From: Halolamina pelagica
GTDB lineage: Archaea > Halobacteriota > Halobacteria > Halobacteriales > Haloferacaceae
Assembly: GCF_001307315.1 (NCBI RefSeq)
Contig: NZ_LGUC01000001.1
Coordinates: 868,001 to 932,000, forward strand
Direction of reading: 5' to 3'
DNA length: 64,000 nt
The notes below the pieces were generated by a model. It was not told the origin of the DNA. It was given only the letters and a program-made list of their open reading frames with translations, and did no database searches. The position numbers and the translations under genes were made by a program. Shown here in pieces: positions 7,645-16,874 of the stretch (its first letter is position 1; every line of letters starts with the position of its first letter).

Positions 7645-8810
7645 ATGCTCGAAGGCGTCAACGTCGCGCTCGGGGTCACCGGCAGCATCGCCGCGGTGAA
7701 GGTCGTGGAGCTCGCCCACGAGCTCCGCCGCCGGGGCGCCGAGGTCCGCGGCGTGCTGACCGAGAGCGCACAGGGGATCGTCCACCCGTGGGCCGTCGAG
7801 TTCGCGACCGACAACGAGCCCATCACCGACCTCACCGGGCGTGTCGAGCACGTCGAGCTCTGCGGCCGCGAGGGCTGGGCGGACGTGCTCCTGATCGCGC
7901 CCTGTACCGCCAACACGGTCGGGAAGATCGCCGCCGCGGTCGACGACTCCCCGGTGACGACGACGGCGACGACCGCCATCGGCGCGGGCGTGCCGGTCGT
8001 CGTCGCCCCCGCGATGCACGAACCGATGTACGACCATCCCGGCGTGCTGGACGCGATCGACCGCGTCGAGTCGTGGGGCGTCGGGTTCGTCGATCCGCGG
8101 ATCGAGGAGGGGAAAGCGAAGATCGCCACCGAGGAGGCCATCGTCACCGAGGTCGCCCGGGCGACGACGCCGGACCCCCTGGCCGGCGAGCACGTCGTCG
8201 TCACCGCGGGCGCGACCAGCGAGCCGATCGACCCGATTCGGACCATCACGAACCGCGCGTCGGGGAAGACGGGTCGCGCGATCGCGAGGGGCTGCTACGT
8301 CCGCGGCGCCGACGTGACGCTCGTCCACGATGGCGAGGACGTTCCCTACGCCCACGTCCGGCGGGCCGAACGGGCGGCGGAGATGCGCGATGCGGTGCTC
8401 GCAGCGGTCGACGACCGCGCCGACGCCCTGATCTCCGCGGCGGCCATCTCGGACTTCACCGTCGACGCCGCCGACACGAAGATCAAGTCCGGCGAGGCGC
8501 GCACGCTGACCCTGGAACCGGCGCCGAAACTCATCGACGGCGTCCGCGAGGCCCACCCGTCCCTCCCGATCGTCGGGTTCAAAGCCGAGACGGGCGCCGA
8601 CGACGAGGAACTGGTCGAGAAGGCGCGGGGATCCTGGACCGTGCGGGGCTCTCCTTCGTCGTCGCGAACGACGCGAGCGTGATGGGCGACGACGAGACGC
8701 GGGTGCTGCTGGTCCGGGGCGAGGGGTACGTTGCGTTCACCGGGAGCAAAGCTGAACTCGGGGCGTTGGTTGCCGAGCAGTTGAGCGACGTGTTGGCGCC
8801 GGCCGAGTAG
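7645..8810 (+). CDS. coaBC: Bifunctional phosphopantothenoylcysteine decarboxylase/synthetase CoaBC (apparent frameshift)
   Basis: About 388 residues after one base is restored. It joins 4'-phosphopantothenate to cysteine and decarboxylates the product for coenzyme A. The N-terminal flavodoxin-like CoaC domain has GVTGSIAAVKVVEL and VVVAPAMHEPMY. The C-terminal CoaB domain has VTAGATSEPIDPIRTITNRA and later GFKAET. The frame breaks at the GGGG run 8627-8630: as written the protein ends at 8682, but one more G restores ARGILDRAGLSFVVANDASV and the normal end at 8810. CoA synthesis is essential, so a sequencing error is likely. Confidence 0.9.
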
Positions 8811-8823
8811 CCACGCCCGGCGA

Positions 8824-11078
8824 CTACTCCCGGCGACGATCCCCGTGCCCCGGGTAGTCGCGCTCGAACCGATCCCCGATCTCCTCGCCGGAGATCTCCA
8901 CGATCACGGGGCGGCCGTGCGGGCAGGCGTAGGGGTTCTCACAGTCGTCAAGCGCCGACAGCAGTTCACTCACGGAGCCCTCGGTGAGCGAGGTGTTCCC
9001 CGTCACCGACGGGTAGCACGCGAGATCCCCCAGCAGGTCGTCGACGGCGTCGTCGACGGCCGCCTCGCCGTCCCCCTCGGCAACGAACGCCGAGAGCGCG
9101 TCCCGGAGCAGTTCGGGATCGAGCGTCGCGTCGAACACCGCCGGGACGGCCGTGACCGCGACCCGCCGGTCCCCCTCACGCTCGGCCTCGAACCCGATCT
9201 CCGCCAGCGCGTCGGCGTGGCTCGCGAACAGTTCGGCCTCCCGGGCGGTGAGTTCGAGCTCGACCGGCGTCGCCAGCGCCTGACTCGCCATCCCGTCGGC
9301 GAACTCCCGCTGGAGGCGCTCGTAGTTCACGCGTTCGTCGGCGGCGTGCTGGTCGATCAGCACCAGGCCGTCGTCGGTCTCGGCGACGACGTAGGTGTCC
9401 TGCAGTTGGCCAAGCACCCGCAGCGTCGGCAGCGAGTCGAACTCGCCGCCGGCCTCGGCGGTGCCGCCGCCGAGAGCCTGCTGGGTCGCCGTCGAGAACG
9501 AGTGGCCGCGGTCCGACGCCGCGTCCCGGGAGTCGGTCGTCGGCGCCGGGTCGGCCTCGCGGTCGCTCGCGCCGTCGCGCGCGGACCCGCGCGAGCGCTC
9601 CGCGTCGGGGCTGTCGGCCTCGACGCTCCCGCCGCCGCCGCCGGGCGCCGACTCCCCCGTCGACGACGCGCTCGACCCGCCGGAGAGGTCGACCGACCAG
9701 TCGTCGGCGTCGTCTCCGCCGCCTGCCTGCGGGTCGGGTGCGTCCGGTCCCGACTCAGTGCCCCAGTCGTCGATCTCTGTCGAGGCCGAATCGGCGTCGT
9801 TTCGGACCCCAGCGTCGGGCGGGGCGTCCGCCGTCGACGCGTCGGTGGCCGACCCGTCCGCCCCGTCGAGCCCCGACCCCTGCGGACGCCGCCGCGTCGC
9901 TCCGTCCGGCGTTCGGCGGCGCCGCTGGCTTCCTCGTGGCGCGTGTCGGCGCCGCCGACGACCGCCTCGTCGTCGGTTCCGGGGCGGACCGGGGTCTCGT
10001 CGGCCTGCGAGCGCCCGCGAGGGGCGGAGCTGCGGATCAACCCCTCCGCGAGCAGCGCCTCCTTGACGGCCTCGGTGACCGACTCGCGAACCCCCTGCTC
10101 GTCGTCGAAGCGGACCTCCAGCTTCCGGGGGTGGACGTTCACGTCGACGGTCGCGGGGTCGAGTTCGACGAACAGCACCGCGAACGGGTAGCGATCCGGC
10201 GCCAGTTGGCCGCCGTAGGCGTCGAGCACCGCCTCCCTGAGCGTCGACGCGGTGACGTAGCGATCGTTGACGAACGTCGAGAGGTACTCCCGGCCGGCGC
10301 GGGTCGTCTCGGGGTGGGAGACGAGTCCCTGCACGGAGTGGACGGGCGCATCGTCCTCGTCGGCGGACCACTCGACGTCGACCATCGACTCCGCGACCTC
10401 GCGGCCGTACACCGAGAGCACCGTCGACCGAAGGTTTCCGGTGCCGTCGGTGGCGAACACCTCCCGGTCGTCGTGCTCCAGCGAGACGGCGACGCCAGGG
10501 TTAGCCAGCGCGTACTGCGTGACGACGGTGTTGACGTGGTCGAACTCCGTCGCGTCGGTCTTGAGGAATTTCCGGCGGGCGGGGACGTTGTGGAACAGCT
10601 CCGCGACCTCGACGACCGTGCCGGCGGGGCAGCCGGCCGGCTCGGGCTCGCCGATGTCGCCGCCCTCGACGGTGAGCTCGTGGCCCATCTCGCCGCCGCG
10701 GGGCTTCGAGCGCACGGTCAACCGCGAGACCGCACCGATGGCTGCGAGCGCTTCGCCACGGAAGCCGAGCGTCCCGACCCCGGCCTCGAGGTCGCCGATG
10801 TCGCCGATCTTCGAGGTGTGGTGGTCCCGAACCGCGAGGTCGAGTTCGTCGGCGGTCATCCCGACGCCGTCGTCCCGGACGCGGATCCCGTCCTTGCCGC
10901 CGCGGTCGACCGCCACCGAAACGCGGGACGCGTCGGCGTCGATGGCGTTCTCGACCAGTTCCTTCACCACGGAGGCGGGGCGCTCGACCACCTCGCCGGC
11001 GGCGATGCGCTGGACGGTCGCCTCGTCGAGCGCCGTGATACGCGGCGTCTCGGTGTCGTCCGCGTCGTGTCCGGCCAT
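8824..11078 (-). CDS. mutL: DNA mismatch repair protein MutL (apparent frameshift)
   Basis: About 751 residues after repair. The GHKL ATPase domain shows VKELVENAIDADAS, DDGVGM and TLGFRGEALAAIGA, followed by the transducer domain. The C-terminal dimerisation domain carries the endonuclease motif DQHAADERVNYE and CPHGRP, so this is the nicking type of MutL, not the E. coli type. Between them is a low-complexity acidic Ser/Asp/Gly linker of over 200 residues. The frame changes inside the linker, most simply at the CCCC run 9877-9880. The Nudix-like gene ends 2 nt before its start, so the two are co-transcribed. Confidence 0.9.
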
Positions 11079-11080
11079 GC

Positions 11081-11464
11081 TCAGGAGTCCCCCGCCAGTT
11101 CGATCGCCCGCTTCTGGGTGCTGTTCAGGTCGCGCTCGAGCGCCTCGTCGGGGGCGAGCCAGACCGCCCGGACGTGATCGCCCGCGAGCGTCGCCTGCTC
11201 GGTCGGGCTCCGGGCGCGGTACACCGCGGCGAAGGCGCCGCCCTCGTCGATCTCCCACGCGGAGTTCAGGATCGGGCCGTCGACGCTCGCGTCGAGCCCG
11301 GTCGTCTCCCGGATCGCCCGTTGCAGCCCAGGGACCGGCTGTTCGCCCGTGTGAAGCTGGCCGCCAGGGAGCTCCCAAACGCCGGCCTCGTTCTCCAGCA
11401 ACAGCAGGCGCCGCTCGGGGCCGAACAGCACCGCCTTCTGGGTGACGGCGAACTGCCGGCTCAC
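11081..11464 (-). CDS. Nudix-fold protein with a degenerate Nudix box
   Basis: A 127-residue protein with overall Nudix layout. The box has correct spacing, starting GGQLHTGEQ, but the usual REUXEEXGU reads RAIRETTGL, so the Glu of RE is Ala and the second Glu of EE is Thr. Those glutamates bind the catalytic metal, so pyrophosphohydrolase activity may be weak or lost. The WELPGG and NSAWEIDEGG blocks are kept. It is the first gene of an operon with mutL, its stop being 2 nt before the mutL ATG. It might sanitise nucleotides or act as a non-catalytic partner; this is unproven. Confidence 0.75.
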   Translation of the reverse strand: MSRQFAVTQKAVLFGPERRLLLLENEAGVWELPGGQLHTGEQPVPGLQRAIRETTGLDASVDGPILNSAWEIDEGGAFAAVYRARSPTEQATLAGDHVRAVWLAPDEALERDLNSTQKRAIELAGDS

Positions 11465-11545
11465 CGTCGACCCCCCGCCTCGACTCGCTGCGCTCGGTTC
11501 ATGCGCGGACCCACAGGCCGCGTCGCAAAGAACGATGCGCTCGGC

Positions 11546-14243
11546 TCATTCGTTCAGCCGCGACTGCCACTCCTCGACGCGCTGCATCAACTCGACCGGC
11601 GATATCTCGGCGACGTTCGTCTCGTCGAGTTCGTCCAGCACCGCGGCGGCATCGGGGTCCGGCCCCTCCCCGTGGCCGTCGACGCCCGCCCCGCCACCGT
11701 CACCGACGGCTTCCGTCGCGTCGGCGGCAGGCTGCGATGGCTCGGTCGGGCCGCCGGCGAAGCTGCCCGAACTCAGGTCGAACACCGCCTGTTTCGTCTC
11801 GCCGTCGCCGCCGGAGCCGCGAGCCTCGATGGCTTTCTCCTCGCGGAGTCGGTCGAGTACGCCGCCCGCACGATCGACCACCGGGTCGGGCACCCCGGCG
11901 AGATCGGCCACGTGGATCCCGTAGGAGCGATCGGTCGGCCCGTCGCGAACGGTGCGGAGGAACGTCACGTCGTTCTCCTCGCCGGGTTCGCCGTCGACGG
12001 CGACGTGGACGTTCTCGACGCCGTCGAGATGGTCCGCGAGCGTCGTGAGCTCGTGGTAGTGCGTGGCAAAGAGCGTCTTCGCCCGCACCTCGTTGTGGAG
12101 ATACTCCGTGGCGGCCCAGGCGATCGAGATGCCGTCGTAGGTCGCCGTCCCGCGGCCCACCTCGTCGAGGATCACCAGCGAGTCCTCGGTCGCGGAGTGG
12201 AGGATGTTCGAGAGCTCCTGCATCTCGACCATGAACGTCGAGCGCCCCTGTGCGAGTTCGTCCAGCGCGCCGACGCGGGTGTAGATGCCGTCGACGAGGC
12301 CCACCGTCGCCGAGCGTGCGGGGACGAAGCTCCCGGCCTGCGCGAGCAGGGTGATCAGGGCGGCCTGGCGCATGTACGTCGACTTCCCGCTCATGTTCGG
12401 CCCGGTGACGATCAGGAACCGCCGGTCGCGGTCGAGGTGGAGATCGTTCGGGACGAACTCGGTGGTCGTCTCGACTACCGGGTGCCGGCCGGCCTCGACG
12501 TGGAGAGCGTCGCCGTCGGTGAGCTCGGGGCGGGTCCAGTCGTTGCGTGCGGCGTGGTCCGCCAGCGAGGCCAGCGCGTCGACCTCGGCGATGGCGCGCC
12601 CGGCGTCCTGCAGGAGGGTTGCGTGGTCGGCGACGTGCTCGCGAAGTTCCTCGAACAGCTCGTACTCCAGCTCGCCGCGGGCCTCCTCGACGCGCATGAT
12701 CTCGCGCTCTTTCTCCTCCAGCTCCTCGGTGACGAACCGTTTGGAGTTCTTGAGCGTCTTCACCTCGCGGTAGTGTTCGGGCACCTGGTCGGCGACGCTC
12801 TTGCCGACCTGGATGTAGTAGCCGTCGGTCTTGTTCCGGTCGACCGTGACGTGTGAGAGGCCGTGTCGGCGCTTCTCGCGGTCGGCGAGCGTGTCGAGGA
12901 ACCGTTCCAACTCCTCGTGACGCTCGATGAGCTCGTCGAGCTCGGCGTCGTACCCCTCGCGGAAGATGCCGCCCTGTGTGACCGTCTTCGGTGGGTCCTC
13001 GCGGAGCGCCGCGTCGAGCTCGTCACGCAGGTCGGCTGCGGCGCCCCGATCCGGCCTGTCGAGCACGTCCGGCAACGGCGAGTGCGCCAGTTCGGTGCCG
13101 TCGATAGCGTCCTCGAGCGCCGGGAGAACGGCGAGCGTGTTCTCGACCGCGAGCAGGTCGCCGGCGTCCGCGGAGCCAGACGCAGCACGGGAGGCGAGCC
13201 GTTCGAGGTCGTAGGCGTCGTCGAGACAGTCCCGGAGCGCCTCCCGAGCGAGCGCGGCCGAAGCGAGCGACTCGACGGCGTCGTGGCGGCGGGCGAGCAG
13301 ATCACGGTCACGCCGCGGGCGGGTGATCCACTCCCGGAGCAGGCGCCGGCCGGGCGAGGAAACGGTGGCGTCGATGGTGTCGAACAGCGAGCCGTCGCTC
13401 CCGCCCTGCATCGTCTCAACGAGTTCGAGGTTGCGCTGGGTGGTCGCGTCGAGGTCGAGGTGGTCGTCGGGGCGGTAGTGCTGGAGGCGGCTCATCGCCG
13501 CCGAGACGCCGAGACCAGTGTCCTCGACGTAGGCCAAGACGGCACCCGCGGCCTGCACGGCGGGGGAGTCCTCGTCGAGCCCGATGCTCGAAAGCGTGGA
13601 CTCGCCGAAGCGCTCCCGAACGCGGTGCCGTGCCCGGCCGGGGCCGAACTCGTCGCTCGGCCGGAGCGTGTGGGTGGCGTCGAGGCGTTCCTGGAGCCGC
13701 GAGAGCAGCGAATCGTCGTTCCGAACGTCGGGGCCCGGCAGGAGTTCGGTGGGCGCGAACCGGTACAGTTCGGCGCTCGCGGCGTCCGCGCCGTCGACGG
13801 CCGTCACGAGGAAGCGGCCCGTGGTGATGTCCGCGAACGCGAGCCCGTACTCGCGCTCGCCGCGCCCGGCGGGGGCTTCGACGACCGCCGCGAGGTACTG
13901 CGCGTCGTCGTCGGTCGTCTCCACGAGCGTACCGGGGAGGCCAGCCGGGTGATCTCGCGGTACTTCGAGCCGTCCTCGGCGTCGAACTGGTCGGCCACCG
14001 CGACGCGGTAGCCGCGTTCGACCAGCGCGGTCAGGTAGGGGTGAGCTCCGAGAGCGGGACGCCCGCCATCGGGTAGGAGGAGCCGTGGGAGGACTTCTGG
14101 GAGATGGTCAGGTCGAGTTCGTCGGCGACGACCTCGGCGTCGTCGGCGAACAGTTCGTAGAAGTCGCCACACTGCATCAACAGCAGATCCGCGTCGGTCT
14201 CGGCCTTCAGAGAGAGGAACTCTTCGACGATACCCTGCGACAT
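11546..14243 (-). CDS. mutS: DNA mismatch repair protein MutS (two apparent frameshifts)
   Basis: About 899 residues after two bases are restored. The N-terminus has the mismatch-reading domain with MQCGDFYELFADDA (the Phe-x-Glu motif is FYE) and YPMAGVPLSEL. The ATPase domain has GPNMSGKSTYMRQ (Walker A) and VILDEVGRGTATYDG (Walker B). The frame breaks at the GGGG run 14037-14040, after SELTP, and again at 13934-13937, after EITRLAS; restoring a base at each gives PYLTALVERGY and SPGTLVETTDDD. The rest to the stop is intact. A TATA-like GCTTTAGCC lies about 28 nt upstream. It would work with the MutL encoded next to it. Confidence 0.92.
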
Positions 14244-14546
14244 GGCACTCTCTCGGTGTGTCGGTGGCTAAAGCCCTGCGGGTCGCCCGCGCTCACGGTT
14301 TCGCCCACCCGTGGCTGGCGGGTCGTTTCACTCCCCGTTCGCTTCCGAGACGGTTTACCGCTCGCTCTGCTCGCGTTTTCCCGTCTCGCCGATAAACCGC
14401 CGTGGGTGACCGGCCACGTCTGGCCGACCGCACGGCGATGCGCGCACCGCCGCGGTGCCATCCCGGCTGGCCCCTACCCCGAACCGGGTCGGCATCGCGA
14501 CACGAAAAGGAACACAGTCGAGGTATAAGTGTTTCGTGGGTGTGAC
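14244..14546. other. Intergenic region between mutS and the DsbA-family gene
   Basis: 303 nt without a credible gene. It holds the mutS TATA-like box (14268-14276), a pair of inverted words GAGACGG/CCGTCTC around 14348-14389 flanking a region of repeated CGCTCG/GCTCGCG-type words, and an AAAA stretch at 14505-14508 that reads as TTTT downstream of the DsbA gene and may be its terminator. Confidence 0.5.
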
Positions 14547-15214
14547 TCAGTTCCCGCCCTCGATCAGGCGTTCGAGCTGTTCTGGGGGACCGCGCCGCGG
14601 GCGGCGTGGCCGTCGGCGGCGAAGGTGGGGACGCCCGTGACGCCACGATCACGGGCGTCCTCGAACTGCGCTTCGAGTCGGTTGGCCCACGCCTCGTCGG
14701 TCGCGGCCTCCCGGACTGACTCGGCGTCGAGGCCGACCGACGCCGCGGCGTCGGCGATCACGTCGGGGTCGCCGATGTCGCGGTGATCGTCCCAGTACGC
14801 CGCGAACAGCGCGTCGTCGAACGCCTCGAACTGCTCGGGCTGTTCCTCGCGGACGTAGAACGCGGCCTGCTGGGCGTTCCAGGAGTCCGTCTCGGGCACC
14901 GCGTCGATGTCGGCGTCGACGCCGTACTCCTCGCTGAGCCGTTCGACGTTCTCCCGGACCTGCTCGAAGTAGTCGTCGTCCTTCCCGTCGTCGACGTCGG
15001 ACTCGATCTCGCGGTGCTCGTCGCGTTTGTACCCCCGGAGGTCGAACGGGTGCCACTCGACGGAGAGCGGCGCGTCGCGGCCCTCCCGATACAGTTCCAG
15101 CGAGGCACGACCCAGGTAACAGAACGGGCAGACGTAGTCGCTGAACACGACCACTTCGGCAGCGTCGGCGTCGGCCGCCGCATCGGCGTCGACGACGCCG
15201 TCGGATTCGGACAT
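14547..15214 (-). CDS. DsbA family (FrnE-like) thiol oxidoreductase (apparent frameshift at the end)
   Basis: About 222 residues after repair. A thioredoxin-fold protein with the active-site CPFC in FSDYVCPFCYLG, a helical insertion, and the cis-Pro loop GVTGVPTF. There is no signal peptide, so it works in the cytoplasm, as for FrnE/2-hydroxychromene isomerase-like members. As written it ends ...AVPQNSSNA; adding one base in the GGGGG run 14584-14588 gives AVPPEQLERLIEGGN and a stop at 14547, the usual family ending. Substrate unknown. Confidence 0.85.
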
Positions 15215-15274
15215 ACCGTCTCCAACGGGTGAACTCGGAAAAGCTACTGGGTAGCGGCGTCCGTGCCCGCCGAA

Positions 15275-15283
15275 GCTTCAAGC
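15275..15283 (+). promoter_or_regulatory. TATA-like box of the deaminase gene
   Basis: GCTTCAAGC is centred 27 nt before the ATG at 15306, consistent with a leaderless mRNA. Confidence 0.4.
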
Positions 15284-15305
15284 GCTGTCCCGCCCAGCCA
15301 CCCCC

Positions 15306-16736
15306 ATGGACACGCTCGTCACCGGTGGGACGCTGCTCACGATGCGAGGCGATCGGCTGGGTATCGTCGATTCGGGGGCGCTCGCCGTCACGGACGGCCG
15401 GATCAGCTACGTCGGCCCGGCGGCCGAGGGGCCGGAGCCGAACGACGCCGCCGAAGTGGTCGACGCGTCCGACGCGGTGGTCATGCCGGGCCTGGTGAAT
15501 GCACACGCCCACATGGCTCACACCCTCCTCCGCGGGGGCGCCCAGGACGTCCCCGAGATCGAGTGGATGAACCGCGCGCTCGGCCCACTGTCGGCCCACG
15601 CCGACGAGGCTGACCGCGCCGCCGGCACTCGGCTGGGCGTGCTGGAGGCGATCCGTGGCGGCGCGACGACGATCGCCGAGTACGCGAGCGAAGTCGGGAC
15701 GCTCGTCGAGCAGGTGTACCAGCCCCTCGGTGTCGACGTGGTCGCCGTCGAGACCATCAACGAGGTGCCCGACGAGCGCGACGATCTCGGCCCGAGAGAG
15801 CTGTACCCGTTCGATCGCGAGCAGGGCGACCGTGCGCTGGCTCGGGCGGACCGGCTGTTCGAGCAGTTCGGCGACGACCCGCTCGTGACGCCGGCGTACG
15901 GCCCGCAGGCGCTGGATATGGTGTCGGCCGAGCTACTCCAGACGGTGCAGGCGCACGCCCACGAGCGCGACGCGAAACTCCACCTCCACACCGCACAGGG
16001 CGAGCGCGAGGCGATCCAGATCGAGGAGCGCTACGGCGCGGCGGAGTCGACCGTCTCGGTACTCGACGATCTCGGGATCGTCGACGACGCGCTGGTCGCC
16101 GTCCACTGTCACGGGGCGAGCCCCGACGAGCGCCGGCGGCTGGCCGAGGGCGGCGCCGCGATGCTCGGCTGTCCCTCCTCGATCGCGGCCATCGACGGGA
16201 TCGTCCCCCCAGTGGCGGCGTTCCGGGAGTACGGCGCCGCGGTCGGGATCGGGACGGATCAGGCCCCGGGGCCGGGGCATCACTCGATGTTCCGCGAGGC
16301 GCGGACCGCGGCGACGCTCTCGAAAGTCGAGCACACCGATCCGACGGCGCTGACCGCGGCCGAAGCCCTGCGACTCGGAACCGTCGGCGGCGCCGAGGCG
16401 CTGGGGATTGCCGACGAGGTGGGCACGCTCGAAGCAGGCAGCCGCGCGGACTTCCTCGTCGTCGGGACCGACCGGCTCTCGACCGCGCCGGCCGTCGAGT
16501 CGCCGCTGCACACGGCGGTTCCGAACCTCGTCTACTCGACCACGGGCAGGGAGGTCCGGGACGTGTTCGTCGCCGGCGAACCGCTCGTGCGTGACCGAGC
16601 GTTCGTCGACGCCGACCCGGAGGCGGCGGTCACGGCGGCGACCGAGCGGGCCCGGGCGCTGTACGAGCGCGCGAGCGAGGACTGGCGCGCCGCCGGCTCC
16701 GAACTCGTCGGCGCCGTCGACAACGGCTGGCTCTGA
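15306..16736 (+). CDS. 5-methylthioadenosine/S-adenosylhomocysteine deaminase-type amidohydrolase
   Basis: A 476-residue member of the TRZ/ATZ/MtaD branch of the amidohydrolases. Metal ligands are His67 and His69 in NAHAHM, then a His in KLHLHTAQGE, a His in VAVHCHGAS, and the Asp in GIGTDQAPGPGHH. Length and motif order match MTA/SAH deaminases, which turn methylthioadenosine or SAH into inosine forms for methionine salvage. Other deaminases of this branch (guanine, cytosine, chlorohydrolase-like) cannot be excluded by eye. Convergent with pps. Confidence 0.82.
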   Translation: MDTLVTGGTLLTMRGDRLGIVDSGALAVTDGRISYVGPAAEGPEPNDAAEVVDASDAVVMPGLVNAHAHMAHTLLRGGAQDVPEIEWMNRALGPLSAHADEADRAAGTRLGVLEAIRGGATTIAEYASEVGTLVEQVYQPLGVDVVAVETINEVPDERDDLGPRELYPFDREQGDRALARADRLFEQFGDDPLVTPAYGPQALDMVSAELLQTVQAHAHERDAKLHLHTAQGEREAIQIEERYGAAESTVSVLDDLGIVDDALVAVHCHGASPDERRRLAEGGAAMLGCPSSIAAIDGIVPPVAAFREYGAAVGIGTDQAPGPGHHSMFREARTAATLSKVEHTDPTALTAAEALRLGTVGGAEALGIADEVGTLEAGSRADFLVVGTDRLSTAPAVESPLHTAVPNLVYSTTGREVRDVFVAGEPLVRDRAFVDADPEAAVTAATERARALYERASEDWRAAGSELVGAVDNGWL

Positions 16737-16820
16737 GAAGGCGGGCGCAGTGGTCGTGACGCGCCGTGCCGGCTTGCGTCAGCGCTTGGGGTATCGAGCC
16801 GCTCACGACGGTGACATCGC

Positions 16821-16825
16821 AAAAA
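16821..16825 (-). terminator. T-run downstream of pps
   Basis: AAAAA on the plus strand reads as TTTTT about 50 nt past the pps stop codon. It is a plausible archaeal terminator in a 138-nt convergent gap. Confidence 0.4.
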
Positions 16826-16874
16826 GGCGCTGGTCGGTACCGCTCCACGAAACGGGGCGGGCCCGTTGCTCGCC

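Noticed and set aside
8824..14243. A natural mutator strain that lost mismatch repair
   Set aside because: Attractive since mutS and mutL are both hit, but rpoA1 and coaBC are broken in the same way, which a living cell could not bear.
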